Shown: in pieces, positions 34,801-42,584 of the stretch
Numbering within the stretch: position 1 is the stretch's first letter
Layout of the letters: each line of letters starts with the position of its first letter
Assembly: GCF_002368035.1 (NCBI RefSeq)
Contig: NZ_AP018222.1
Location: 2,568,471-2,632,470 of the forward strand
Direction: 5' to 3'
DNA: 64,000 nucleotides
From: Nostoc linckia NIES-25
GTDB lineage: Bacteria; Cyanobacteriota; Cyanobacteriia; Cyanobacteriales; Nostocaceae
Notes under the pieces: model-generated
Database searches by the model: none
What the model saw: the letters and a program-made list of their open reading frames with translations, nothing else
Told to the model about the DNA's origin: nothing
Program-made: the position numbers and the translations under genes

Positions 34801-37527
34801 CTATATATTTGCTTGCTGCCGTTGATATAGCGACCAGTACAAACCTTTTTGTTGCAATAACTGTAAGTGAGTACCACGTTCAGCAATCACGCCTTGCTCT
34901 AACACTAAAATCAAATCGGCACGTTTGAGGGGAGCAAAGCGGTGAGCAATCAGAAACACAGTACGGTTAGCAGAAATTTTTTGCAGATTTTGTAGTACTT
35001 GTTGTTCGGTTTCACTATCCAAAGCGCTGGTAGCTTCATCCAAAACTAAAATCGGCGCTTGGGAAAGAAACAATCTTGCTAGGGCAATGCGTTGTCTCTG
35101 TCCGCCGGATAAAGCTGTGCCGCGTTCGCCGACATTGGTTTCGTAACCGTAGGGTAATTGACTGATGAAGTCGTGTGCTACGGCTAGCCTTGCTGCTTCT
35201 ACCACTTGCTCTGCGCTAATATCAGGATTGCCGAGAGTGATATTTTCCAAAATAGAACCGTTAAATAAAAAGTCTTCTTGGAGAACTACACTAATTTGTT
35301 GCCGCAGTGATGCTAAGTCGGCACTTTTAATATCAAAACCATCTATCAGGATGCGTCCTGATTCAATTTGATAGAGGCGTTGTAATAATTTTGAAAGGGT
35401 GCTTTTACCAGAACCGCTACGTCCGACAATGCCAACAAATTGTCCTGGGTCGGCATTGAAAGATATTCCCCGCAGAACTGGTTCAAAGTTAGGTCGGTAG
35501 CGGAAAAATACTTGGTCGAAGCTGACTTGACCTTTCAGGGGTGGTAAAACTAACCCAGTTCCCGGTTCCGCTTCTGGAGAAACGTTGAGAATATCGCCAA
35601 TGCGGTCTACAGAAAGTAAGACTTGTTGGAGGTTTTGCCACAATTGCACTAGGCGCAAAAGCGGGCCTGTGACTCTACCGGACAACATTTGAAAGGCGAC
35701 AAGTTGTCCGACTGTGAGCTTTTGCTCGATGACTAATTTGGCTCCAAACCAGAGAATCAACATTGTGGAAAAATTGGTGAGAAAGTCACCAATATTGCTG
35801 CTAATGTTGGAGGTAGTAGAGGCTTTAAAACCTGTGCGGATGAAGCGAGCAAATAAGCCTTCCCAGCGATCGCGTGCTACTGGTTCGGCTGCATGGGCTT
35901 TAACTGAGTGTATGCCGGTGACTGTCTCGACTAAAAACGATTGGCTATCGGCAGAACGGTTAAAGGTTTCATTGAGCCAGTTACGCAGAATTGGTGTTGC
36001 AACTATTGTCAAGGTTGCAAACAGTGGCAATACCGCTAAGGCTACAAAGGTGAGGGGGATATTATAGTAAAACATCAATGCCAGGTACACCACAGCAAAG
36101 ATGCTATCTAAAATTACAGTTAATGCTGTACCTGTAAGAAACTGGCGAATTTGTTCGAGTTCTTGGACTCGTGCTACTGTGTCTCCCACGCGTCGCGACT
36201 CAAAATAAGCCAAAGGCAAGCGCATCAAATGGCGAAACAGCTGTGCTGATAAACTTAAATCCAGACGACGGGCTGTGTGGGTAAAGATAAATAAGCGCAG
36301 AATGCCGAGTATGGACTCAAATATGGCGACAAATAATAGAGCGATCGCCATGACATCAAGAGTCGGCAAACTCTCCTGCACCATGACTTTATCAATGACA
36401 ACTTGGGTAATCAGTGGTGTTGTTAAACCCAAAAGCTGCAAGGTAAAAGATGCTAGCAATACTTCCCCTAGCAATCCCTTATATTTCCAAACTGCTGGGG
36501 TAAACCAACTGAGGTTAAATTTTTCTTGCTGGGATATGAGTTCTACTTGCCAGAGTTGTCCGTCCCAAGATGCTTCAACTACTGACTGGGGCAAACTTTC
36601 ACAAAGGCGATCGGGATTTAGAGGGTTAGCGATAATCAGGCGATCGCCTCTAACTCCATAGGCTACCACCCAGGAGGGACTCTGGGGTAAGTCGGAATTC
36701 CACAACAATAAAGCTGGAAATGATATTTGCCGCAAGTCAGCCCAACTCAGTTGTAAGCGCCGCAACACTAAGCCCATCTTTTCTGCTGCTTCCACAACAT
36801 TTTTTGGGCGTTGTCCTCTGAGTTGGCGTTGCACCCATTCCAGTTGCACGGAATTTTCTAGTTGTTGCGCCACCATTGTTAAACATGCGGCAGCAGTGTT
36901 CCAACTACCAACAAAAGGATAATTGGGAACAATCGAATTGGCGGCTGGGAGTCCTTTTTGAGATTGGAGGGGGAGAGTTTCCTCGGAAGCTGGGGGTAGT
37001 GGAATTGTTGTCGGAGAAAAAGAAAATGTTTCCTTTTCTGTTTCCCTTTCCACTGGTAACGCTTGCCAAAATTCCTGAATTTGTGGGTGAGAAAATTCTG
37101 CCCACAGTGCTGTCTCCCAAGACAGTACTATTACTTCTTTACTAGCAGCTACAGCTTTAAAATCCGCAGACAGCTTTTGTAAATCGCCAAACCAATCTCC
37201 TGCTTCAAGGGCGGCGATGGGTTTGCCAACTCGTTCTTGAGATAGCCCGTTGGATGGGTTTCTCCCATCTCGCAAACGCACTTTACCAGCCACAATCAAG
37301 AATTGGTAACCGCCGATATCGCTTGACCAGATTTTATCTCCTAGACGATACTGACGGGCTTGGGATTCCTCTTGCAATCGGGATTGCTGTTCGGGAGTCA
37401 ACCAACACAGCGGTGGTTGATTCCAAGGTAAAGAAGCCAGCACTTCTAATCGTAGAGATTCATTATCCAGAATTTTTAACTCACTTGTAATTTGACTGTC
37501 AGTTTTTGAATTTTCTCTGCTAGCCAT
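34801..37527 (-). CDS. ABC exporter with cyclic-nucleotide-binding-like and degenerate C39 domains
   Basis: 908 residues in four parts: a cNMP-binding-like beta roll (about 20-150), a C39-like domain (about 205-340), six membrane helices (about 355-630) and an ABC ATPase (about 665-908) with Walker A GRSGSGKST (about 700), signature LSGGQRQR and Walker B ILVLDEATSALD. Active C39 peptidases have the Cys in a QxxCG-type motif; here the matching stretch reads VGSWNTAAACL, with Asn/Thr at that place, and the His region reads PSWVVAYG. It should therefore bind cargo without cleaving a leader, as in HlyB. It overlaps the upstream rotamase gene by 52 bases, so both are made together; an HlyD partner is at 24612. 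Confidence 0.9.
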   Translation of the reverse strand: MASRENSKTDSQITSELKILDNESLRLEVLASLPWNQPPLCWLTPEQQSRLQEESQARQYRLGDKIWSSDIGGYQFLIVAGKVRLRDGRNPSNGLSQERVGKPIAALEAGDWFGDLQKLSADFKAVAASKEVIVLSWETALWAEFSHPQIQEFWQALPVERETEKETFSFSPTTIPLPPASEETLPLQSQKGLPAANSIVPNYPFVGSWNTAAACLTMVAQQLENSVQLEWVQRQLRGQRPKNVVEAAEKMGLVLRRLQLSWADLRQISFPALLLWNSDLPQSPSWVVAYGVRGDRLIIANPLNPDRLCESLPQSVVEASWDGQLWQVELISQQEKFNLSWFTPAVWKYKGLLGEVLLASFTLQLLGLTTPLITQVVIDKVMVQESLPTLDVMAIALLFVAIFESILGILRLFIFTHTARRLDLSLSAQLFRHLMRLPLAYFESRRVGDTVARVQELEQIRQFLTGTALTVILDSIFAVVYLALMFYYNIPLTFVALAVLPLFATLTIVATPILRNWLNETFNRSADSQSFLVETVTGIHSVKAHAAEPVARDRWEGLFARFIRTGFKASTTSNISSNIGDFLTNFSTMLILWFGAKLVIEQKLTVGQLVAFQMLSGRVTGPLLRLVQLWQNLQQVLLSVDRIGDILNVSPEAEPGTGLVLPPLKGQVSFDQVFFRYRPNFEPVLRGISFNADPGQFVGIVGRSGSGKSTLSKLLQRLYQIESGRILIDGFDIKSADLASLRQQISVVLQEDFLFNGSILENITLGNPDISAEQVVEAARLAVAHDFISQLPYGYETNVGERGTALSGGQRQRIALARLFLSQAPILVLDEATSALDSETEQQVLQNLQKISANRTVFLIAHRFAPLKRADLILVLEQGVIAERGTHLQLLQQKGLYWSLYQRQQANI

Positions 37528-38258
37528 TTCTCAAACAATTCATTTTGTAGTGCTTGCTTTAGTTGAGTATCTTCTAAAGAGGCTGGCAGAAATTGTTCTA
37601 CTCGAAACAAACCATAAGGCCCTTCTCCTTGCAAAGAGGTTCCGCCAACCAGTTCTATTGGGCCTACCACTTGCCCAGGACTTGCTACATCAATAGCTGC
37701 CCGTAGTGTGTCAGGCAGACTTCCTCGGCTAATGAGTCCCATCATGCCATTCACAATTCGATCGTCTGCAAGTGAATACTCTCTAGCTAATTGCTCAAAG
37801 CTGCCTCCTTCTTCAATTTGGATTTGTAGTTCGTCTGCCAGTTCGCGATTATCAACGACAATCCGAGAAAGTACCACCCGATCTAAAACAATTTTGCGTT
37901 CAATAAAATATTCTGGAAGTTTTGGTTCGCTGACTACAGCTTTGAGTTTTTCTAGTTTGTAGCCAAAAGTAACCGATGCATGAAATGTTGTGTAATCTGT
38001 GTTATTCCTCTTTAACCATTCTTGAAAACTTTGGGGGTCAGTTAATTGATTGTTGAGTCGAAAATCAATAATCGCTTGCTCAGTTATAGCTGTGCCAATC
38101 TCGATATCGTCTCTGGTTCGGATTTCTCGATCGATTACGTACTGGCGGAGAATATCCCCAATGTACTGTCCCAATTTTCCAGAGACTTGCAGGTATTTTA
38201 CTGCTTCCTCAATAGAAATAGTTTGGTCATCGACTATCAAAAATGGTAAAGATTCCAT
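37476..38258 (-). CDS. Peptidyl-prolyl isomerase of the parvulin/PpiC type
   Basis: 260 residues: an N-terminal SurA-like helical part (1-125) and a parvulin domain (about 126-235) with VLSRIVVDNRELADEL, FEQLAREYSLADDR and GLISRGSLPDTLRAAI. No signal peptide is seen, so it acts in the cytoplasm. The gene's last 52 bases overlap the start of the ABC exporter in another frame. Rotamase genes next to such C39/cNMP exporters occur in cyanobacteria; a role in keeping cargo export-ready is inference. Confidence 0.86.
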   Translation of the reverse strand: MESLPFLIVDDQTISIEEAVKYLQVSGKLGQYIGDILRQYVIDREIRTRDDIEIGTAITEQAIIDFRLNNQLTDPQSFQEWLKRNNTDYTTFHASVTFGYKLEKLKAVVSEPKLPEYFIERKIVLDRVVLSRIVVDNRELADELQIQIEEGGSFEQLAREYSLADDRIVNGMMGLISRGSLPDTLRAAIDVASPGQVVGPIELVGGTSLQGEGPYGLFRVEQFLPASLEDTQLKQALQNELFEKWLAEKIQKLTVKLQVS

Positions 38259-38704
38259 GAACTAATTATGTAAAAATGGTTAAACACTCATAGGGCTTTT
38301 AAATTAAATCATATAGAAATCATCTTGTCATTGATGGATTATTATGATAAAGATTTTATAAACTAATTACATGGAAATGGTCAAAAAAATATATTGTTAA
38401 TTCAACAAGAGACGCTCTGAGGCTCAGATGTGGGAAATTAAGCGGAAATTCTCTGTGTACCTACGCTTTGTTGATAATATAATCTTTCATGATTAGTTAT
38501 ACGCTCTTGGAAAGGCAGAACAGGATTGAAAATATTAGCGATCGCCTCCAAGCCAGTCAAAGCAAATTTTATAAAAAACGCTGTATAAATTTCAGCAAAA
38601 AATTAGCTAAACCAGTAAAATCAACGAAAACATTTTCTGGGCTATTTCTTTGAAGTTGCCAATGCCCCATACTTCTCTGCGAGAGGCTGCGCCAACGACT
38701 ACGC
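38259..38704. other. Intergenic region, no gene supported
   Basis: 446 bases; AT-rich next to the rotamase start. A GC-rich repeat fragment (TCTGCGAGAGGCTGCGCCAACGACTACGCTCAG) lies at 38672-38706, only partly quoted by its unit words here, directly at the DUF92 gene's end. No RNA seen. Confidence 0.45.
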
Positions 38705-39505
38705 TCAGTACAAGTGCCCCATGCCCCACACCCAGGCAAATATTACAGCTGCGATCGCACCAATTAATGTATTAAAAATATTGACCACTTCATTGGTCAG
38801 CCAGGTATATTTTGATTGCAGTGTTGCTCCAATCACACTTTCTAAGTTAGTGGCGATAAATGCAGCCAGCACACACCAAGCGACGCCCAATATATCAATT
38901 AAACCAACTCCCCAACTAACAAGGGCGATCGCTACAGAACCCACAATACCAGCTAAAGTTCCCTCTAAGCTTACCGCTCCTTCGGTGCCGCGAGGCACTG
39001 GTTGAAGAGTGGTAATTAAGTAGGTGCTTTTACCGTATGCTTTACCAACTTCGCTGGCAGTGGTGTCAGCAAGCTTAGTACTGAAACTAGCTACATAACC
39101 TAATAATAATAGGGACTGGGGATTGGGGATTGGGGATTGGGGATTAGGTAAAATAACTCCCGAATTGAGTAGTCCTACTCCTAAGGCGCACAAGGCACCA
39201 GTTAAAGCGGAACCCCAGACGTTTTCTGGGCCTCTTGCACCAGAACGCTTTTCGGCGATTCCTTCGGCCTCCTTCTGGGCCATGCCAATGCGGGTAACGC
39301 CAGAACCAACTAAAAAATAGAACATTACGACTGCGTAACCTTGCCAGCCTAATGTTCCCCAAATTAGTATGGCTAGTAACCAGGCGTGGAATAATCCAGC
39401 TGGGGTCAGCAGCTTTTTAGGAGCGATCGCAGCTAAACCCAATAAAATTGTGTTTAATCCTACTCCCACCAGCCAGGGATTTAGATAATTAATTGAGGCT
39501 AACAT
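38705..39505 (-). CDS. DUF92 / VTE6-like membrane protein (putative phytyl-phosphate kinase)
   Basis: 266 residues with about seven membrane helices. DUF92 landmarks are RSGARGPENVWGSA, SFSTKLADTTASEVGKAYGK and PRGTEGAVSLEGTLAG. Family members in plants (VTE6) and Synechocystis act in tocopherol and phylloquinone synthesis by phosphorylating phytyl phosphate. The segment NPQSPIPNPQS (about residues 119-129) is out of family and is encoded by a GGGGATT heptamer array, so an STRR has grown inside the gene in frame, in a loop between helices. The start at 39505 places the first helix normally. Confidence 0.85.
   Translation of the reverse strand: MLASINYLNPWLVGVGLNTILLGLAAIAPKKLLTPAGLFHAWLLAILIWGTLGWQGYAVVMFYFLVGSGVTRIGMAQKEAEGIAEKRSGARGPENVWGSALTGALCALGVGLLNSGVILPNPQSPIPNPQSLLLLGYVASFSTKLADTTASEVGKAYGKSTYLITTLQPVPRGTEGAVSLEGTLAGIVGSVAIALVSWGVGLIDILGVAWCVLAAFIATNLESVIGATLQSKYTWLTNEVVNIFNTLIGAIAAVIFAWVWGMGHLY
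39113..39148. repeat. STRR inside the DUF92 coding sequence
   Basis: Four to five tandem GGGGATT units on the plus strand, in frame on the minus strand, coding the Asn-Pro-Gln-Ser/Ile-Pro words. Confidence 0.85.
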
Positions 39506-39966
39506 CAGTAATTAATCAAGAGTAATTTTATCTGAATATCAACAGAATAACCAATTTGCGGCGCTTATTGCTTAATTTATGATATTTTTACAGACCAAGT
39601 AATATGTTTGTATTATTAAATGTATAGCATCGGCATCGCTCTTAGAGCTAGATATACAAATGCAGACAATGTTCTAGATATACAATGCAATTTTGACTAA
39701 AAAACATGGATTAAACAAAATGCAAAACTTTGCTTTGTTAAGATTCGCTCTTTATCTTGTGGGATAGGCATCTGTCCGAGTTTAAACAAGTAAAAAGCCG
39801 ATGCTACAAGAAAAATATTGAAATTATACTCAGTGTGCCATCTCGATAGTACTACTATAAAGTATATCGATTAGTGTCAATTAAAACTGTGTTGTAATTG
39901 ACCCAATTAAAACTTTACAGCATAGATTGTAGATAGCATCAACTATTACTTTTTTCCATAGAATTT
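39506..39966. other. Divergent intergenic region
   Basis: 461 AT-rich bases between divergent genes. No repeat, hairpin or RNA stands out; promoters of both neighbours should be here. Confidence 0.5.
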
Positions 39967-40398
39967 ATGAACCAAACTATATTCCATCTTGCTTTTCCGG
40001 TGACTGACATTGCCAAGACAAAAACATATTATGTAGATGGCTTGGGCTGTATTCCCGGTCGTGAAAACCGCCACGCTCTAATTCTCAATCTCCACGGTCA
40101 TCAATTAGTAGCTCATGTTACCAAAGAAATTCTGACACCACAACAAACAATTTATCCCAGACACTTTGGACTAATTTTTACCCAAGAAAGCGACTGGGAG
40201 GGCTTACTAGAAAGGGCAAAAAAACAGCAGTTAATTTTTCGCGAAGAAAGTAAAAATCGCTTCGTCGGTTCTCCTCTTGAGCATCGTACTTTCTTTTTAG
40301 AAGATCCTTTTTATAATCTCATGGAATTTAAATATTATCGCTATCCAGAGGCAATTTTTGAAAGTTCAGAACATACGCAAATTGGGGATAGAACTTAA
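39967..40398 (+). CDS. VOC-family (glyoxalase/dioxygenase fold) protein
   Basis: 143 residues with two beta-alpha-beta-beta-beta modules. Candidate metal ligands are His8 (FHLAFPV), the His in PRHFGLIF (about 60) and Glu in NLMEFKYY (about 120). Residue pattern FYVDGLGC-like (YYVDGLGCIPGRE) is typical of ring-cleavage and lyase relatives. The substrate is unknown. It is convergent with the lipase gene, with only 11 bases between stop codons. Confidence 0.82.
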   Translation: MNQTIFHLAFPVTDIAKTKTYYVDGLGCIPGRENRHALILNLHGHQLVAHVTKEILTPQQTIYPRHFGLIFTQESDWEGLLERAKKQQLIFREESKNRFVGSPLEHRTFFLEDPFYNLMEFKYYRYPEAIFESSEHTQIGDRT

Positions 40399-40409
40399 TA
40401 ATTCTCAAT

Positions 40410-41015
40410 TTAGTTAATAGGCTGTGCCAATATTTGTGATATTGCTGCTAAAGTACTTAAGTTTGTCAGCATCCAGGAGTGTAAACCAACTCGCACAATC
40501 ATTTCTTTTCCCACCAGCATTTGCGAACTTTTTGCTGGTACAATCATCAAATCGTAAGGTGTCCAGATAGATGTAAAGTGTAGCTGCTTTAACATATCAA
40601 TATCAGAATTCAAATCCTGGAGAAAAAGGCTGTTGGGACGCATTTGTATGCAGCCAGGACGCTGAGAAGCATAAGCAAGCACAGTTCCATTATGCGGAGA
40701 AGAAATCGTAATGAACCGCTGTACGCGCTTAATTCCTCCTAACCGTTGGACATAGTAACGGCTGACAATTCCTCCCATGCTAAAGCCTACTAAATCTAGT
40801 GGTTGTTCGGGTGCAAAGTTAGCCGTAACATAATCGACTATCTGATTTGCCAATTTATCAAGACCCAAATCACCATTATTGGGCACTAAATTCAAGGCAT
40901 ATACAGACCAACCTTGTTGTATTAGGTACGCCCTCATTTTCCGGAAAACTATCTCTGTATCGCCAATCCCGTGTATTAATAAAACCGGATTGCGCTGCTG
41001 ATTTATAATACTCAT
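40410..41015 (-). CDS. Lipase/esterase-like alpha/beta hydrolase
   Basis: 201 residues with the triacylglycerol-lipase pattern: oxyanion loop LLIHGIGDT (residues 12-20), nucleophile LVGFSMGGIVSRYYV (Ser about 77) and ISSPHNGTV; the C-terminal His is probably in RVGLHSWM (about 177). No signal peptide, so cytoplasmic or peripheral. Convergent with the VOC gene. Function in lipid turnover is inference. Confidence 0.84.
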   Translation of the reverse strand: MSIINQQRNPVLLIHGIGDTEIVFRKMRAYLIQQGWSVYALNLVPNNGDLGLDKLANQIVDYVTANFAPEQPLDLVGFSMGGIVSRYYVQRLGGIKRVQRFITISSPHNGTVLAYASQRPGCIQMRPNSLFLQDLNSDIDMLKQLHFTSIWTPYDLMIVPAKSSQMLVGKEMIVRVGLHSWMLTNLSTLAAISQILAQPIN

Positions 41016-41162
41016 CGACAGAATTTGGCTGAATTATAAGGTTAAGTTTGACTCAATTTTAGGACTTACGCACTGTACAAATTAATCATGGTGTGAATTT
41101 ACATAATATAGGTCGTTTCAGGCTTTTATTAATGATTATTCCATCGTAAATAGACCCTCGGT

Positions 41163-41393
41163 GTAGGGGCACAGCAGTGCTCATTGGTGTCAACTTAAGC
41201 TCAAACGCTTATTCCATAGGCATTTTACCCCACCCCCAACCCCTCCCCTTGCTAAGGGGAGGGGAGGTTTTGCGCCAGCAAAACCGGGGTGGGGTAACGC
41301 GGATCTTGATGGTAAGTGAGTAGAACTCGCTCATCACGTTTTCACTAGGGTTTCACGTTAAGTTGACACGTATGAGCAGTGCTGTGCCCTTAC
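41163..41393. repeat. Host palindrome split by M2 copy 3
   Basis: GTAGGGGCACAGCAGTGCT at 41163-41181 pairs with AGCAGTGCTGTGCCCTTAC at 41375-41393. Confidence 0.8.
41182..41374. mobile_element. Element M2, copy 3
   Basis: 193 bases with ends CATTGGTGTCAACTTAA and TTAAGTTGACACGTATG and exact 9-bp duplication AGCAGTGCT (41173-41181 and 41375-41383). The interior matches copies 1 and 2. Confidence 0.87.
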
Positions 41394-41452
41394 GACAAAT
41401 GTGGTTTTTAAATCACCCATATTTGGTATTTCTTGTCAATGCGTAAGTCCTA

Positions 41453-41968
41453 AATTTTAGATTTGAGATTTTAGATTGGCCTTTATCTGAAATGGTAGCC
41501 TGCACGAACAGATTTTGAATTTTCAATTCCATTTTCCAAAATTCAAAATCAAAAAATATAGACACATACTGTTATACAAGCTGAAGTTGCTAGTTTTCGG
41601 ATTCTCAAAAACATACTTAGCAAACGTTAAGATGCTTTGTAAGTGAGTTTATGCAATAAATTTAACTCAGTAAAGGCTCGGTCAGTTGGCTAATGATTTA
41701 ACAAAGAAATGTTAATTTTTATTAAGCTAGCTTTCAGAATCTTGCTCTTAGTTACAGTAAAATTTAATAATTAGTTCTCGGTGTATATAGCTGGGAAGTG
41801 CTTGCAACGAAGCATTTATAGTGTAGTTTTACTACAATGTTAATTAAACACAAACCTATAGAGGTTGTCACCAGAATAGGGTGACGCAAAGCAGAAAATG
41901 TAACATATTGTCGTGATTTTTAACAATTGCGGTCAAATTTCAAATATAAAAGGCAGGAGTAAATTGTA
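41453..41968. other. Long leader upstream of the Lys/Ala-rich gene
   Basis: 516 bases. A Shine-Dalgarno-like GGCAGGAG lies 10 bases before the start codon. A hairpin GTCACC-N6-GGGTGAC at 41869-41886 and a conserved-looking GACGCAAAGC follow; I could not match it to a known riboswitch. AT-rich text around 41700-41760 may hold the promoter. Confidence 0.45.
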
Positions 41969-42553
41969 ATGAGTTTTATCAAAAATTTGATTTCAAGTAT
42001 TCAGGGTTTGCTAGGCGGTATTCTGGGTTTCGTGACTGGCTTGTTACCTGGCAAGAAAAAAAGCAACGGCTACTTCTTAGAATTGGATGAGGCCAAGGAT
42101 ACTGCTAAAGAAGCAGCTAAAGAGGTAGCATCAACAGCGAAGAAAGCAGTGGAGACAGTTGCTTCAACTGCGAAAAAAGTAACGGAAACAATTACATCAG
42201 ATGCACCAGCCGCATCCGAACCGGCTTCATTGAACGGAGCTAAAGCCGACACAACTAAAGCTAAGGCAAAATCGACTAAATCAATTAAAGAAGCAAAATC
42301 AGCGGATAAAAATCCGAAACCCGCTGATGTTGAGCTAGTCCAGACAGCTGAGGGTCTAAAAATTCAACCCGGCAACAATGAAAAAGCTGCGGCAGCTAAA
42401 GTCGTTAAAGAGCAGCCAACTGAAACCACCTTTGCGCCTAAGTATCTAGCTCCTTCAGCTAATGGCTCTAACGGTCGTCGCCGTCCAGGGGCAAACATGA
42501 GTTCTTACCTAGAACTAGCACGTCAGGTTAAAACCCCTGCTAATAATAAGTAG
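41969..42553 (+). CDS. Lys/Ala-rich cyanobacterial protein with amphipathic N-terminal helix
   Basis: 194 residues. The N terminus (FIKNLISSIQGLLGGILGF, residues 3-21) is a hydrophobic/amphipathic segment that could lie on a membrane, followed by LLPGKKK. Then comes a long Ala/Lys/Thr/Glu stretch (35-160) that reads as helical with repeats of the KEAAKEVASTAKKAV kind, resembling LEA or histone-H1-like sequence. The last 45 residues (FAPKYLAPS and RRRPGANMSSYLELARQVK) look like a conserved short tail. I do not recognise a function. The strong ribosome site and long leader suggest high or regulated expression. Confidence 0.72.
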   Translation: MSFIKNLISSIQGLLGGILGFVTGLLPGKKKSNGYFLELDEAKDTAKEAAKEVASTAKKAVETVASTAKKVTETITSDAPAASEPASLNGAKADTTKAKAKSTKSIKEAKSADKNPKPADVELVQTAEGLKIQPGNNEKAAAAKVVKEQPTETTFAPKYLAPSANGSNGRRRPGANMSSYLELARQVKTPANNK

Positions 42554-42576
42554 AGACGTTGAATTTTACGTCTCTA
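42551..42576. terminator. Hairpin between convergent genes
   Basis: Perfect 9-bp stem TAGAGACGT / ACGTCTCTA with an 8-base loop overlapping the stop codon of the plus-strand gene, 8 bases before the end of the minus-strand gene. It could stop both transcripts; the T-run is weak. Confidence 0.5.
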
Positions 42577-42584
42577 CAAATTTG

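Larger units (their letters stand above)
41060..41452. mobile_element. M1-type ends around a different interior (M1 copy 3), carrying a split palindrome and M2
   Basis: Ends TAGGACTTACGCA and TGCGTAAGTCCTA match the M1 ends; exact 5-bp duplication AATTT (41055-41059 and 41453-41457). The interior is unrelated to copies 1, 2 and 4 and has received a palindrome (41163-41393) that is itself split by M2. Without the M2 insertion it would be about 190 bases. Confidence 0.82.

Noticed and set aside
41869..41905. c-di-GMP (GEMM) riboswitch suggested by GACGCAAAGC
   Set aside because: The second conserved half and paired stems of the riboswitch are missing.
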